Assembly: GCA_003240775.1 (NCBI GenBank)
Contig: QFNI01000003.1
Span: 1 to 64,000, forward strand
From: Mesorhizobium amorphae
Lineage (GTDB): Bacteria; Pseudomonadota; Alphaproteobacteria; Rhizobiales; Rhizobiaceae
DNA: 64,000 nt
Reading direction: 5' to 3'
This document shows, piece after piece, positions 23,195-31,267 of the stretch (its first letter is position 1; each line of letters opens with the position of its first letter). The notes beneath the pieces were generated by a model, which saw nothing but the letters and a program-made list of their open reading frames with translations, did no database searches and was not told the DNA's origin. A program made the translations under genes and the position numbers.

Positions 23195-24073
23195 TCAGAT
23201 GTTGTTGTCGGCCAGGAACTTCTCGGCCACGTCGGCGGGCTCCTCGCGGTCGCGCTCGACGGCCGCGTTCAGCGCGCGCATCTTCTCGTTGTCGAGAAGC
23301 GGCGCAACCTTGTTCAGCACCTCGGCGATCTTGGGATTGGCGGCCAGCGTGTCCTGCCGCACCACGGGCGCGAGGTAGTAGGGCGGAAAGAGGCTCTTGT
23401 CGTCTTCAAGCACCACGAGGTTGCTGTCGGCGATCTGCCAGTCGGTGGAGAAGCCGTAGGACAGGTCGACCTGCTTGTCGGTGACCGCGGGGAAGCGGAT
23501 GCCGAGCTTGGCGAAGATGACGAATTCCTTGAACTCGATGCCGTAGACCTTCTTCATGCCCGGCAGGCCATCGGTACGCTCGGCGAAGCCCGCTTCGGCG
23601 CCGAAGGTCAGGTCCTTGGAAACGGGGCCGAGGTCGGACAGCGTCTTGAGCTTGTACTTCTCGGCGGTCTCGGGAAGCGTGATGATGGCGTAGCCGTTGT
23701 TGATGCCCGTGGGCTGCAGCCAGGTGAGCTGGAACTGCTGCTCGTAGGCGCTCTTCACCTCGTTATAGACCTTGTCGGCGTCGCTCGACAGCTCGCCCTT
23801 GAGCACGGAAGCCTGCGCCGTGCCGGTATATTCGGGGTAGAGGTCGATCTCGCCGGTGGTGATCGCGGTCTGCGCGATCTGGGTGGTGCCGAGGTTCAGG
23901 CGGCGCTCGACCTCGATGCCGGCCTTTTCCAGTGCCTGGGCGTAGATTTCGGCCACCACGAACTGCTCGGTGAAGTTCTTGCTGCCGATCTTGACCGGCT
24001 CGGCCTGGGCGGCGCCGGCCGCGAGGAAAGCGGCAAGGCCGAGGCCGGCGGCCTTGAGGAGGGACGAGGTCAT
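23195..24073 (-). CDS. Substrate-binding protein of quaternary-amine ABC importer (OpuAC/OsmF-like)
   Basis: 292 aa from ATG 24073. A Sec signal peptide (SLLKAAGLGLAAFLAAGAAQA) precedes VKIGSKNFTEQFVVAEIYAQ, the hallmark opening of OpuCC/OsmF/YehZ-type betaine-binding proteins. DLYPEYTGTAQ is the second family motif. Aromatic residues expected to box a trimethylammonium group cannot be assigned by eye. It heads the leftward operon (binding protein, two permeases, ATPase, two LLM proteins, GreA-like protein) and is divergent from the ornithine-cyclodeaminase-like gene. The same fold class includes glycine betaine, choline and ergothioneine (EgtU-type) receptors. Confidence 0.92.
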   Translation of the reverse strand: MTSSLLKAAGLGLAAFLAAGAAQAEPVKIGSKNFTEQFVVAEIYAQALEKAGIEVERRLNLGTTQIAQTAITTGEIDLYPEYTGTAQASVLKGELSSDADKVYNEVKSAYEQQFQLTWLQPTGINNGYAIITLPETAEKYKLKTLSDLGPVSKDLTFGAEAGFAERTDGLPGMKKVYGIEFKEFVIFAKLGIRFPAVTDKQVDLSYGFSTDWQIADSNLVVLEDDKSLFPPYYLAPVVRQDTLAANPKIAEVLNKVAPLLDNEKMRALNAAVERDREEPADVAEKFLADNNI

Positions 24074-24293
24074 GGAATGCTCCAAAGGGAAGGACGGCGG
24101 ATAATGGCCCGGATCGGCTTCGGGCGTGAGAACAGGAAAACCAAAGCCTCCCCTATCCACGGAAAAAGAATCTAACGCCGCAAGCCCATCGGTCAACGGC
24201 ATGTGGCCTGCCGTCGCGAGCATCCCTCCCCCGCACTGGACGGCACCAGCCCCAGCCGGTAGCTGATGGCGCATGCACGCAGCGGACCATGCC
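24074..24293. promoter_or_regulatory. Divergent promoter region of the betaine-importer and lyase units
   Basis: About 220 bases separate the two divergent starts. The stretch 24134-24174 (aaaaccaaagcc ... gaaaaagaatct) is the most A+T-rich part and probably holds a promoter. I see no convincing operator palindrome. No regulator gene is adjacent, so control is presumably by an unlinked or general regulator. Confidence 0.35.
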
Positions 24294-25298
24294 ATGAAGC
24301 CCATCTACATCACCTATCTCAACCGGTTCGACATCGAGGCGGCGGCGCTGACCGACAGCGAGATCCTCGCAGCCATCGAGGCGAGCCTGGGCATGCAGGG
24401 GCGTGGCGAGACCGTGATCGAACCGCGGATGCATCTGGAGCCCCGCGCGGGCGTGGAAGGCCACTTCAACGTGCTGCGCGGCTGGATCGGCGGCGAGATC
24501 GATGCGGCCGGCGTGAAGGTCGTGGGCGACTTCGTGGACAACTACAAGCAGGGCCTGCCTTCGGAATTCGGCGTGCTCAACCTGTTCGACCCCCGCACGG
24601 GCGCGCCCAGGGCGATCATGGACGCTTCGGGCATCACCGACATGCGCACGGGTGCCGTGACCGCGATCGGCGCCAAGCATCTCGCGCGCAAGGGCTCCAA
24701 GGTCCTGGGCCACATCGGCGCGCGCGGCACGGCCTATTGGAACGTGCGCCTGCTCGACCACCTCTTCGACTTCGACGCCATCCGCGTGCATTCGCGCCGC
24801 CCCGAAAGCCGCAACGGGTTTGCGGAACGCCTGTCGCGCGATCTCGGCAAGGAGGTGATCGCGACCGAGGACTGGCAGTCCTGCGTGGAAGGAGCCGACA
24901 TCGTGGTGGAGGCCTCGCGCCTGAGCGAGCCGACGCCCATGCTCAAGACCGAGTGGATCAAGCCCGGCGCGCTGGTCGTGCCTTACGGCACCATGAGTGC
25001 GGTGGAACTGTCGCTCACCGACATCATGGCGAAGATGGTGGTGGACGACTGGGGCCAGTGCAAGGGCGGCAAGTTCGGCTCGCTGCGCGCCCATGTGGAG
25101 GCCGGCAAGCTTTCGGAGGAAACCCTGCACGCCGAGCTCGGCCAGATCGTGGCGGGCGCGAAGCCCGGCCGCGAGAGCGAGGACGAGACGATCCTGTTCT
25201 GGCACCGCGGCCTGTCCTTGTCGGACATCGCGCTCGGCCATGCCTTTCTCGAGAAGGCAGAAAGCATCGGCGCAGGGCACCGCCTGCGCTACGCATGA
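24294..25298 (+). CDS. Ornithine cyclodeaminase / mu-crystallin family protein
   Basis: 334 aa from ATG 24294; another in-frame ATG at 24273 cannot be excluded, since neither has a strong ribosome site. Family features are GVKVVGDF (K75, equivalent to the catalytic Lys), ITDMRTGAVTAIGAKHLA (R118), and the NAD-binding GHIGARGTAYWN near 139-150. The usual second glycine motif is replaced by an unusual GxxGARG. Family members include ornithine cyclodeaminase, alanine dehydrogenase, ketimine reductases and tauropine-like dehydrogenases. The stop overlaps the lyase-like start at ATGA, so the two products probably act in sequence or together. Its substrate is unknown. Confidence 0.82.
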   Translation: MKPIYITYLNRFDIEAAALTDSEILAAIEASLGMQGRGETVIEPRMHLEPRAGVEGHFNVLRGWIGGEIDAAGVKVVGDFVDNYKQGLPSEFGVLNLFDPRTGAPRAIMDASGITDMRTGAVTAIGAKHLARKGSKVLGHIGARGTAYWNVRLLDHLFDFDAIRVHSRRPESRNGFAERLSRDLGKEVIATEDWQSCVEGADIVVEASRLSEPTPMLKTEWIKPGALVVPYGTMSAVELSLTDIMAKMVVDDWGQCKGGKFGSLRAHVEAGKLSEETLHAELGQIVAGAKPGRESEDETILFWHRGLSLSDIALGHAFLEKAESIGAGHRLRYA

Positions 25299-26806
25299 CC
25301 GCCGAGCCCTTTGCGATCGAGGGCGCGGCCGTCACGATCGAGGACGTGCTGGCCGCGGGCCGCCGCGCCCGTCCGCTCACGATCGGCGGGGGCGTGCGGA
25401 CGCGGCTCGAAGCGGCGCGCGGGGTGGTAGAGCGCTATCTCGACCAAGGCATTCCCGCCTACGGGCTGAACACGGGCCTGGGCGGGAATGTCGGCCACCG
25501 GCTGGGCCAAGCCGAGGCGGCGAGCTTCCAGGAGCGCCTGGTGCTCGGGCGGATGGCAGGCATCGGGCCGCATCTGCCGGTGGAGGTGTCGCGCGCGGCG
25601 CTGTTTGCCCGCATCGTGGGCCTGAGCAAGGGGGGGGCTGGGCTTTCGCTGCCAGTGTTCGACCTTCTGGTCGCCATGAGCGAGCGCGACGTGGTGCCGG
25701 CGCTTCCCGCGCTCGGCTCGCTCGGCACGGGCGATCTCCTGCAGTCCATGCCGATGGCAGCCGTTGCCATCGGGCGGGGCGAAGCGCATTTCGGCGGGGC
25801 CGTGATGCCCGCGGCCGAGGCGCTGAAGCGCGCGGGGTTGGCACCGGTAGCACTAGGTCCCAAGGACGGGCTCGCCATCGCCAACGCGTCGGCTGTGACC
25901 GCTGCGCTCGCCTGCTTTGCGCTCGGCAGGCTGGGGCGGCTGATGAACCTTCACATCGCTGCGGCATCGCTCGCCTGCGAGGCGTTCGGCGCAAACCCCG
26001 CGATCTTCGAGCAAAGGCTGCTCGCCGCCCGGCCCGCGGGGAGGCAGGTGGAGGCCGGCGCGCTCTTCCGCGAGGCGCTTTCGGGCGGCTCGTTCCTCGC
26101 TTCCGCACCTCTCAAGGTTCAGGATGCCCTTTCCTTCCGGACGCTGCCGCAGGTGACGGGCACGGTGATGACCGCACACGAGACCGCGCGGGCCGAGGTG
26201 GAAACGGAGCTGAACGGCGAGCCGGACAATCCGCTGGTCTTGGTGGAGGAAGGGGCGATCCGCTCCACCGCCAATTTCCACACCCCGGCCATCGCGCTCG
26301 CTTTCGACACGCTGGCGATCGCGCTCGCGCATCTCGCAACCGCATCCGTCCAGCGCTCGATCAAGCTGATGACGGGGCGTTTGTCGGGCCTGCCGAACTA
26401 CCTGTCGCCCGCGGGCGGCTCCTCGGCGGGCTTTGTTCCCCTGCAGAAGAACCTGGCGGCCCTTCAGGCCGAAATCCGCTTGAAGGCGATGCCCGCGAGC
26501 ATGGATGCGCTCGTGGTCTCCGACACGGTGGAAGACGTCGCGCCCTTGTCGCCCTTGGCCATTCGCAAGCTCGACGAGCAGATGGATGCCGTCGAATGGA
26601 TGCTGACCCTCGAAAGCATCTTCGCCGCCCAAGCCTGGGACCTGCGCGCCGTCGAACAGCCCGGCTCTCATCTCGGCGCCGCGAGCGGCGATCTCCACCG
26701 CCGCGTTCGCTCCCAGATGGCCTTTCTCGTGGAAGACCGCGAAACCACCCCCGAACTCCGACGCCTGCACGCGCATCTATGGCAGCGCGTGGATGGAAGC
26801 CGCTGA
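25295..26806 (+). CDS. Aromatic amino acid lyase (HutH/HAL) family protein lacking the MIO tripeptide
   Basis: 503 aa, normal HAL length. Conserved family blocks: AYGLNTGLGG with the catalytic Tyr (Y56), PKDGLAIANASA (189-200), VQDALSFRTLPQVTG (275-289), PDNPLV (310-315), NFH (327-329), and PASMDALVVSDTVEDVAPL with the Glu of the QEDHVSM motif (E413). The site that should read GSVGASGDL reads GSLGTGDL (141-148): Ala-Ser-Gly, which cyclises to the electrophilic MIO group, is missing and the loop is one residue shorter. The Tyr of VQDAYSLR is Leu279. It therefore cannot deaminate by the normal MIO route. Ergothionase, a HAL relative that eliminates trimethylamine, is a plausible precedent given the adjacent betaine importer. 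Confidence 0.85.
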   Translation: MTAEPFAIEGAAVTIEDVLAAGRRARPLTIGGGVRTRLEAARGVVERYLDQGIPAYGLNTGLGGNVGHRLGQAEAASFQERLVLGRMAGIGPHLPVEVSRAALFARIVGLSKGGAGLSLPVFDLLVAMSERDVVPALPALGSLGTGDLLQSMPMAAVAIGRGEAHFGGAVMPAAEALKRAGLAPVALGPKDGLAIANASAVTAALACFALGRLGRLMNLHIAAASLACEAFGANPAIFEQRLLAARPAGRQVEAGALFREALSGGSFLASAPLKVQDALSFRTLPQVTGTVMTAHETARAEVETELNGEPDNPLVLVEEGAIRSTANFHTPAIALAFDTLAIALAHLATASVQRSIKLMTGRLSGLPNYLSPAGGSSAGFVPLQKNLAALQAEIRLKAMPASMDALVVSDTVEDVAPLSPLAIRKLDEQMDAVEWMLTLESIFAAQAWDLRAVEQPGSHLGAASGDLHRRVRSQMAFLVEDRETTPELRRLHAHLWQRVDGSR

Positions 26807-27769
26807 CGCACCGGTTTCGGCAGGCAGGCAGCCCAGCTCGACGAGTGCCGCCCGCACGGCTTGGTCGAGCGGCGTGCGCGGTTCGGCGCCGATCAGCTCC
26901 ACGAGCCGCGCATTGTCGAGGCGCACGGGGTGGCGCCAGTGTTGCGCGAGCTCCGCAGCCTCGCGCGGGAAGCCGCCGAAGGGCGACAGCAGCCGCATGG
27001 CCCACCACGGGAAGCGCCGGCGCGAGATGCGACCGCCCACCACGCGCTCGATGGCATCGGAAAGGCCCTGGCCCGTTTCGTCGCAGTAGCCGGCGAACTG
27101 CACGCGCTCGAAGGCGTCGAGCCTGTCGCCCGTGTCGATCAGGCGGGCCATGGCCTCGGCTAGGTCGGGCAGATATGCCCAGCTGTGGCCGCCGCTCCTG
27201 TCGAGATTGCTGACGGCGCGCACGGGCTGGCCCGGCTTCACCATCGCCTGGCCGAACCAGTTGGCACGCGCGCCTGGGCCGAAGAAGTCTCCGGCGCGCA
27301 GGATCAGCACGGGCACCTCGGTGGAAGCCGCCGCCAAGCGCTCCTCCATCGCCACGCGAATGGCGCCCTTGCGGCTTTTGGGCTGCTGCGGGGTATCGGC
27401 TGCGATCACCGGCGTGCGAACAGGATCGTAGTTGTAGATCGTGCCCGGCAGCACGATTTGGGCTCCGGCGGCTTTCGCGGCTGCGATCGTGTTGTCGATC
27501 ATCGGCAAGACGAGCTTGTCCCAATTGGCATAGTTCGGCGGGTTCACCGCATGCAGGACGACATCGGCGCCGTGGACCGCATCCACCACATCCCTGCGGT
27601 TCATGGCATCGCCGGAGCGCCAATCGAGGCGGGGCAGGAGTTCACGCGCGGCATCGGCATTCCGCGCCATGCCGCGCACGGTCCAACCGTGGCGGAGGAG
27701 TGCCTCGGCTGCAGCGCCGCCGATGCCGCCCGTTGCGCCGAGAACGAGGGCGGTTCTGTTGGAAGACAT
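26777..27769 (-). CDS. NAD-dependent epimerase/dehydratase (atypical extended SDR)
   Basis: 330 aa from ATG 27769. The Rossmann motif GATGGIGG (about 11-18) is preceded by strand ALVLG. AVNPPNYANWDKLVLPMIDN and the LPGTIYNYDP block with its Tyr are typical of the NAD(P)-binding, NmrA/epimerase-like branch annotated as SDR family oxidoreductases. FFGPGARANWFGQAM shows the substrate side. No reaction can be assigned. It is divergent from a LysR regulator with an inverted repeat between them, and overlaps the HAL-like gene end by 30 bases on the opposite strand. Confidence 0.82.
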   Translation of the reverse strand: MSSNRTALVLGATGGIGGAAAEALLRHGWTVRGMARNADAARELLPRLDWRSGDAMNRRDVVDAVHGADVVLHAVNPPNYANWDKLVLPMIDNTIAAAKAAGAQIVLPGTIYNYDPVRTPVIAADTPQQPKSRKGAIRVAMEERLAAASTEVPVLILRAGDFFGPGARANWFGQAMVKPGQPVRAVSNLDRSGGHSWAYLPDLAEAMARLIDTGDRLDAFERVQFAGYCDETGQGLSDAIERVVGGRISRRRFPWWAMRLLSPFGGFPREAAELAQHWRHPVRLDNARLVELIGAEPRTPLDQAVRAALVELGCLPAETGASAASIHALP

Positions 27770-27826
27770 GGGATTCGCCTCATCGGTTGATTGCGATGCG
27801 GCATGGATGGGCGCCGCAGCTCTGAA

Positions 27827-27855
27827 AGCGAATTGCAAGATTTCCACCATTCGCT
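27827..27855. promoter_or_regulatory. Candidate LysR operator between SDR and LysR genes
   Basis: AGCGAAT (27827-27833) and ATTCGCT (27849-27855) form perfect 7-base arms separated by 15 bases. The site lies 12 bases before the LysR start and about 57 bases before the divergent SDR start, a typical position for an autoregulated divergent LysR pair. Confidence 0.5.
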
Positions 27856-27867
27856 CTAAGGTTTTTT

Positions 27868-28773
27868 ATGAGCGCGCCGATCTCCTGGGACGACCACCGC
27901 ATCTTTCTGGCCGTGCTCGAAGCGGGCAGCCTGGCCGGAGCGGCGCGCGCGCTCGGGCTCTCGCATCCCACCGTGCGGGCGCGCCTGACCGCTTTCGAGG
28001 CGGCATTGGGGACGGTGCTCTTCACGCGTTCCAACAACGGGCTCGCGCCCACGGAAACCGCTGAGAGGCTGCGCGACACCGCGCGCAGCATGGCGATGGC
28101 CGCCGATCTCCTGAGGCGTCAGGCTTCGGCAGAATCCGGCGAGATCGCCGGCAGCGTCCGTTTGAGTGTGCCCGACATCATGGGCGTCGAGCTCATGCCG
28201 GCCATGCTCCAGCCCCTGCTCGAGAAGCATCGCAAGCTCAGCATCGAACTTTCCTTGAGCAATGCGCAGGCCGATGTGCTGGCGCATGAGGTGGACATCG
28301 CCGTGCGCACGGTGTCGCCCGCGCAGGGCTCGCTGATCGCGCGACGCGTCGCGCGCTATCCCATCGGCCTCTTCGCGTCAGCCGACTATCTGGCCCGCCG
28401 CGGCGTGCCCGCGAGTCTGGAAGAGCTTGGGGGACACACGCTGGTCGGTCCCGACCGAAACCCTGTGGATCTCGGCATCGCCGCGCGGCTGGGATTGAGC
28501 TTCGCGCCCGATCGTCTCGCCCTCAAGACCGACAGCCATCCGGCTCAGCTCGCCGCCGCGCGCGCGGGGCTGGGCATCGCGCCATGCCCGCAGCCCGTGG
28601 CCGCAGCCGACCCGACGCTCGTGCGCGTTCTGCCCGACATCGTGCTTCACGAGTTGGAGGTCTGGACGGTGACGCATGTGAACCTCGCCAAGGTCTCCCG
28701 CATCCGCAAGGTTCTCGACCATCTGGCGGAAAGGTTCGGCAAGCTGTCCGCCATGGCAGCGCCGGCGGACTGA
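27868..28773 (+). CDS. LysR-family transcriptional regulator
   Basis: 301 aa. N-terminal winged HTH: ISWDDHRIFLAVLEAGSLAG (6-25) then ARALGLSHPTVRARLTAFEA, followed by the LTTR effector domain from about residue 90 (GEIAGSVRLSVPDIMG). The HTH carries HPTVRARL where most LTTRs have QPAVSRQI, as in the VirG/ScrR-like subgroup of short-spacer LysR proteins. It probably controls the divergent SDR gene. The effector is unknown. Confidence 0.9.
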   Translation: MSAPISWDDHRIFLAVLEAGSLAGAARALGLSHPTVRARLTAFEAALGTVLFTRSNNGLAPTETAERLRDTARSMAMAADLLRRQASAESGEIAGSVRLSVPDIMGVELMPAMLQPLLEKHRKLSIELSLSNAQADVLAHEVDIAVRTVSPAQGSLIARRVARYPIGLFASADYLARRGVPASLEELGGHTLVGPDRNPVDLGIAARLGLSFAPDRLALKTDSHPAQLAAARAGLGIAPCPQPVAAADPTLVRVLPDIVLHELEVWTVTHVNLAKVSRIRKVLDHLAERFGKLSAMAAPAD

Positions 28774-28778
28774 CGGGC

Positions 28779-29456
28779 TCAGGACTGAGCCTCGGCCTTC
28801 GGGCGCCGGGCAGAGCTGCGGTAGCTCACGATCAGGTCGTTGAACTTGCCGCCCTGGACGGCAACGTGCTCGCGCAGGAGGTCGGCGGCTGCCCCGGCAT
28901 CGCCTTCAATCAGTGAGGCGAGGATCTTGCGGTGCTCTTCCAGCGACTGCTTGAGCCGGCCCCGCGCCTTGAGCTGCATGCGCCGAAACGGTTTCAGCCG
29001 GCGATGGAGACGCGAGGCTTCCGCCGCGAGGAAGCCGTTGCCGGATGCCTCGTAGATCAGATGGTGAAATTCCTCGTTGGCGCGATAATAGGTGTCGCTG
29101 TCGTTGAGCCCGACCGCCTCCTCGCAGACCTCCACTGTTAGCTTGAGGCGCTCGATCAACTCGTGAGTCCCACGGTGCGCGGCCAAGCGCCCGCAGAAGG
29201 CCTCCATCTCTGCCATCACCTCGAACATCTCGATGATCTCTTCGAATGCGGGATGGCGCACAAAGGCGCCCGAGCGCGGCCGGAGTTCGATCAGGCCGGC
29301 CGCGGCCAGAGCCTGGAACGCTTCGCGCACGGGCGTACGCGACACGGCGAAGCGGCTGGCGAGCTTGTTCTCGTCGAGGCGTTCGCCTTTGCCGAAGGCG
29401 CCTTCCACGATCATCTGCTCGAGCTTTTCGCGAACCGTGTCCGAACGGCTGCTCAT
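28779..29456 (-). CDS. GntR/FCD-family regulator, MatR-like
   Basis: 225 aa from ATG 29456, preceded by GGGGAGGGGGAG. N-terminal wHTH with LASRFAVSRTPVREAFQALA, then an all-helical FCD domain with the metal-binding residues in the RANEEFHHLIYEAS and EHRKILASLIEGDA segments. It is divergent from a malonyl-CoA synthetase gene, and a TCTTG-N4-CAAGA palindrome lies between them. Rhizobial MatR, a GntR protein controlling malonate use, binds a site of this kind. I therefore infer a MatR-like malonate-responsive role. Confidence 0.85.
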   Translation of the reverse strand: MSSRSDTVREKLEQMIVEGAFGKGERLDENKLASRFAVSRTPVREAFQALAAAGLIELRPRSGAFVRHPAFEEIIEMFEVMAEMEAFCGRLAAHRGTHELIERLKLTVEVCEEAVGLNDSDTYYRANEEFHHLIYEASGNGFLAAEASRLHRRLKPFRRMQLKARGRLKQSLEEHRKILASLIEGDAGAAADLLREHVAVQGGKFNDLIVSYRSSARRPKAEAQS

Positions 29457-29492
29457 CTCCCCCTCCCCTTGCAGCACCATCAGGGCAGCCAT

Positions 29493-29506
29493 TCTTGCAT
29501 ACAAGA
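29493..29506. promoter_or_regulatory. MatR-type operator TCTTG-cata-CAAGA
   Basis: Perfect 5-base arms at 29493-29497 and 29502-29506, 37 bases from the GntR start. Two further TTGCAT-like half-sites follow within 50 bases (AATGCAAG at about 29519 and ATTGCATGTAT near 29538), suggesting more than one bound dimer before matB. Confidence 0.6.
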
Positions 29507-29674
29507 GGGTTGACAGAGAATGCAAGGACCGTACTCATTGCATGTATCTTGGGCTCGGACAGTCGGCGGCGCTGCACTCACCCGAACGATCCCGAGCGGA
29601 AGGGAGCGCCATGTCAACTTGCGAGAACGGCCTGCTGCCTCCGCCTTGCGGCAGCGCTCGGCACTGGCGATCCC

Positions 29675-31210
29675 ATGCCTAACCCCCTTTTCGATGCCCT
29701 CTTCGCCCCTCTCGCCGCGCGGGAAACGCCGCTCCTTCACATGGCCGATGGCGAGGCGCTCACGGGTCGGGATTTCCACGCGCTGGTGATGCGCTATGCG
29801 GCGGCACTCGCGAAGCTGGGCGTGCAGCCGGGCGACCGGGTGGCAGCGCAGATCGCGAAATCTCCCGAAGCGCTCGCGCTGTATGGGGCATCGGTCGCGG
29901 CGGGCGCGGTGTTTCTGCCGCTCAACACGGGCTACACCGCGGGCGAGATCGCATATTTCGTCGGCAATGCGCGGGCGCGCCTTCTCGTAGGAGGCCCAGC
30001 GGACGCAGGAAAGCTCGGCGAGGTGGCAGGCGCGGCGGGTGCCGTCTTCGCGACGCTCGATGCCAACGGTGCGGGCAGCTTGGCCGACGCCGCGGCATCG
30101 GCGGATGGCGCAGGCTTCGTGCCGGTCGAGCGCCGCTCCGGCGATCTGGCGGCACTTCTCTACACCTCGGGCACCACCGGACGCTCCAAGGGCGCGATGC
30201 TGTCGCACCGCAACCTCCTGTCGAATGCTGAGGTTCTGGTGGAAGCCTGGCGGTTCACGGACGCCGACACGCTGCTGCACGCGCTGCCGATCTTCCACAC
30301 GCACGGGCTTTTCGTCGCCTCGAACGTATCGCTCCTGTCGGGCGGCGCGATGATCTTTCACCCGACCTTCAACATCGATGCGGTGATCGCAGCATTGCCC
30401 AAGGTCACCGCCATGATGGGCGTGCCGACCTTCTACACGCGCCTGCTCGACGACGCGCGCTTCGACCGGGCGCTTGTCGGGCACATGCGCCTGTTCACCT
30501 CCGGCTCCGCTCCCCTGCTCGCCGAGACCCATGCCGCATTCCGCGCCCGCACGGGACACGCGATCCTCGAGCGCTACGGCATGACCGAAACCAACATGAA
30601 CACCTCGAATCCCTATGACGGCGAGCGCCGCGCGGGCACGGTGGGCCTGCCCTTGGCCGGCGTCGAGGTGCGGATCACCGACGGAACGGCCGGGGAGCCG
30701 GTGCCCCAAGGCGAGCCCGGCATGATCGAGGTGCGCGGACCGAACGTCTTTGCGGGCTATTGGGAGATGCCCGAGAAGACCAGGGAAGACCTGCGCCCCG
30801 ATGGGTTCTTCATCACGGGCGATATCGGCACGATCGACGAGCAAGGCTACGTCTCGATCGTCGGGCGCCAGAAGGACCTGATCATCACCGGAGGACTCAA
30901 TGTCTATCCCAAGGAGATCGAGCTGATCTTCGACGAGCAGCCAGGTGTCCTCGAGTCGGCGGTGATCGGCTTGCCGCATGCGGATTTCGGCGAGGCGGTG
31001 GCCTGCGTGGTGGTGGCGAAGCCCGGAGCCCGCATCGACACGGAGGCGCTCTCGCTTGCCGTGCGCGACCGCATCGCCCGTTTCAAGCAGCCCAAGGCCA
31101 TCATCGTGGTGGACGCCCTGCCGCGCAACGCGATGGGCAAAGTGGAGAAGAACGCGCTGCGCGAGGCCCACAAGAACCGCTTCGCCAGCCGCCCGGCCGA
31201 AATGGCCTGA
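29675..31210 (+). CDS. matB: Malonyl-CoA synthetase (acyl-CoA ligase family)
   Basis: 511 aa from ATG 29675. Adenylate-forming enzyme with the P-loop LLYTSGTTGRSKGAMLSH (161-178), the A5-type motif YGMTETNMNTSNP, the hinge region GRQKDLIITGGLNVYPKEIE (split GRQKDLIITGG, LNVYPKEIE), and the C-terminal catalytic Lys in RNAMGKVEKN. YGMTETNMNTSNPYDGERR with its Arg is the malonate/methylmalonate-specific version. It makes malonyl-CoA from malonate, ATP and CoA. No malonyl-CoA decarboxylase (matA) or MatC carrier is adjacent; instead a peptide-type ABC importer follows. The ribosome site is weak. Confidence 0.9.
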   Translation: MPNPLFDALFAPLAARETPLLHMADGEALTGRDFHALVMRYAAALAKLGVQPGDRVAAQIAKSPEALALYGASVAAGAVFLPLNTGYTAGEIAYFVGNARARLLVGGPADAGKLGEVAGAAGAVFATLDANGAGSLADAAASADGAGFVPVERRSGDLAALLYTSGTTGRSKGAMLSHRNLLSNAEVLVEAWRFTDADTLLHALPIFHTHGLFVASNVSLLSGGAMIFHPTFNIDAVIAALPKVTAMMGVPTFYTRLLDDARFDRALVGHMRLFTSGSAPLLAETHAAFRARTGHAILERYGMTETNMNTSNPYDGERRAGTVGLPLAGVEVRITDGTAGEPVPQGEPGMIEVRGPNVFAGYWEMPEKTREDLRPDGFFITGDIGTIDEQGYVSIVGRQKDLIITGGLNVYPKEIELIFDEQPGVLESAVIGLPHADFGEAVACVVVAKPGARIDTEALSLAVRDRIARFKQPKAIIVVDALPRNAMGKVEKNALREAHKNRFASRPAEMA

Positions 31211-31267
31211 CCGGGCAAACGAGCTTTCGAAGAACAAGAACGGCACAAGCCGAAAAGGGGAATACCG

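Noticed and set aside
25715..25745. Frameshift as the cause of the missing Ala-Ser-Gly in the HAL-like gene
   Set aside because: The frame is continuous with family motifs on both sides, and the change is a clean in-frame loss of one residue plus substitutions, so neither a sequencing slip nor a frameshift explains it.
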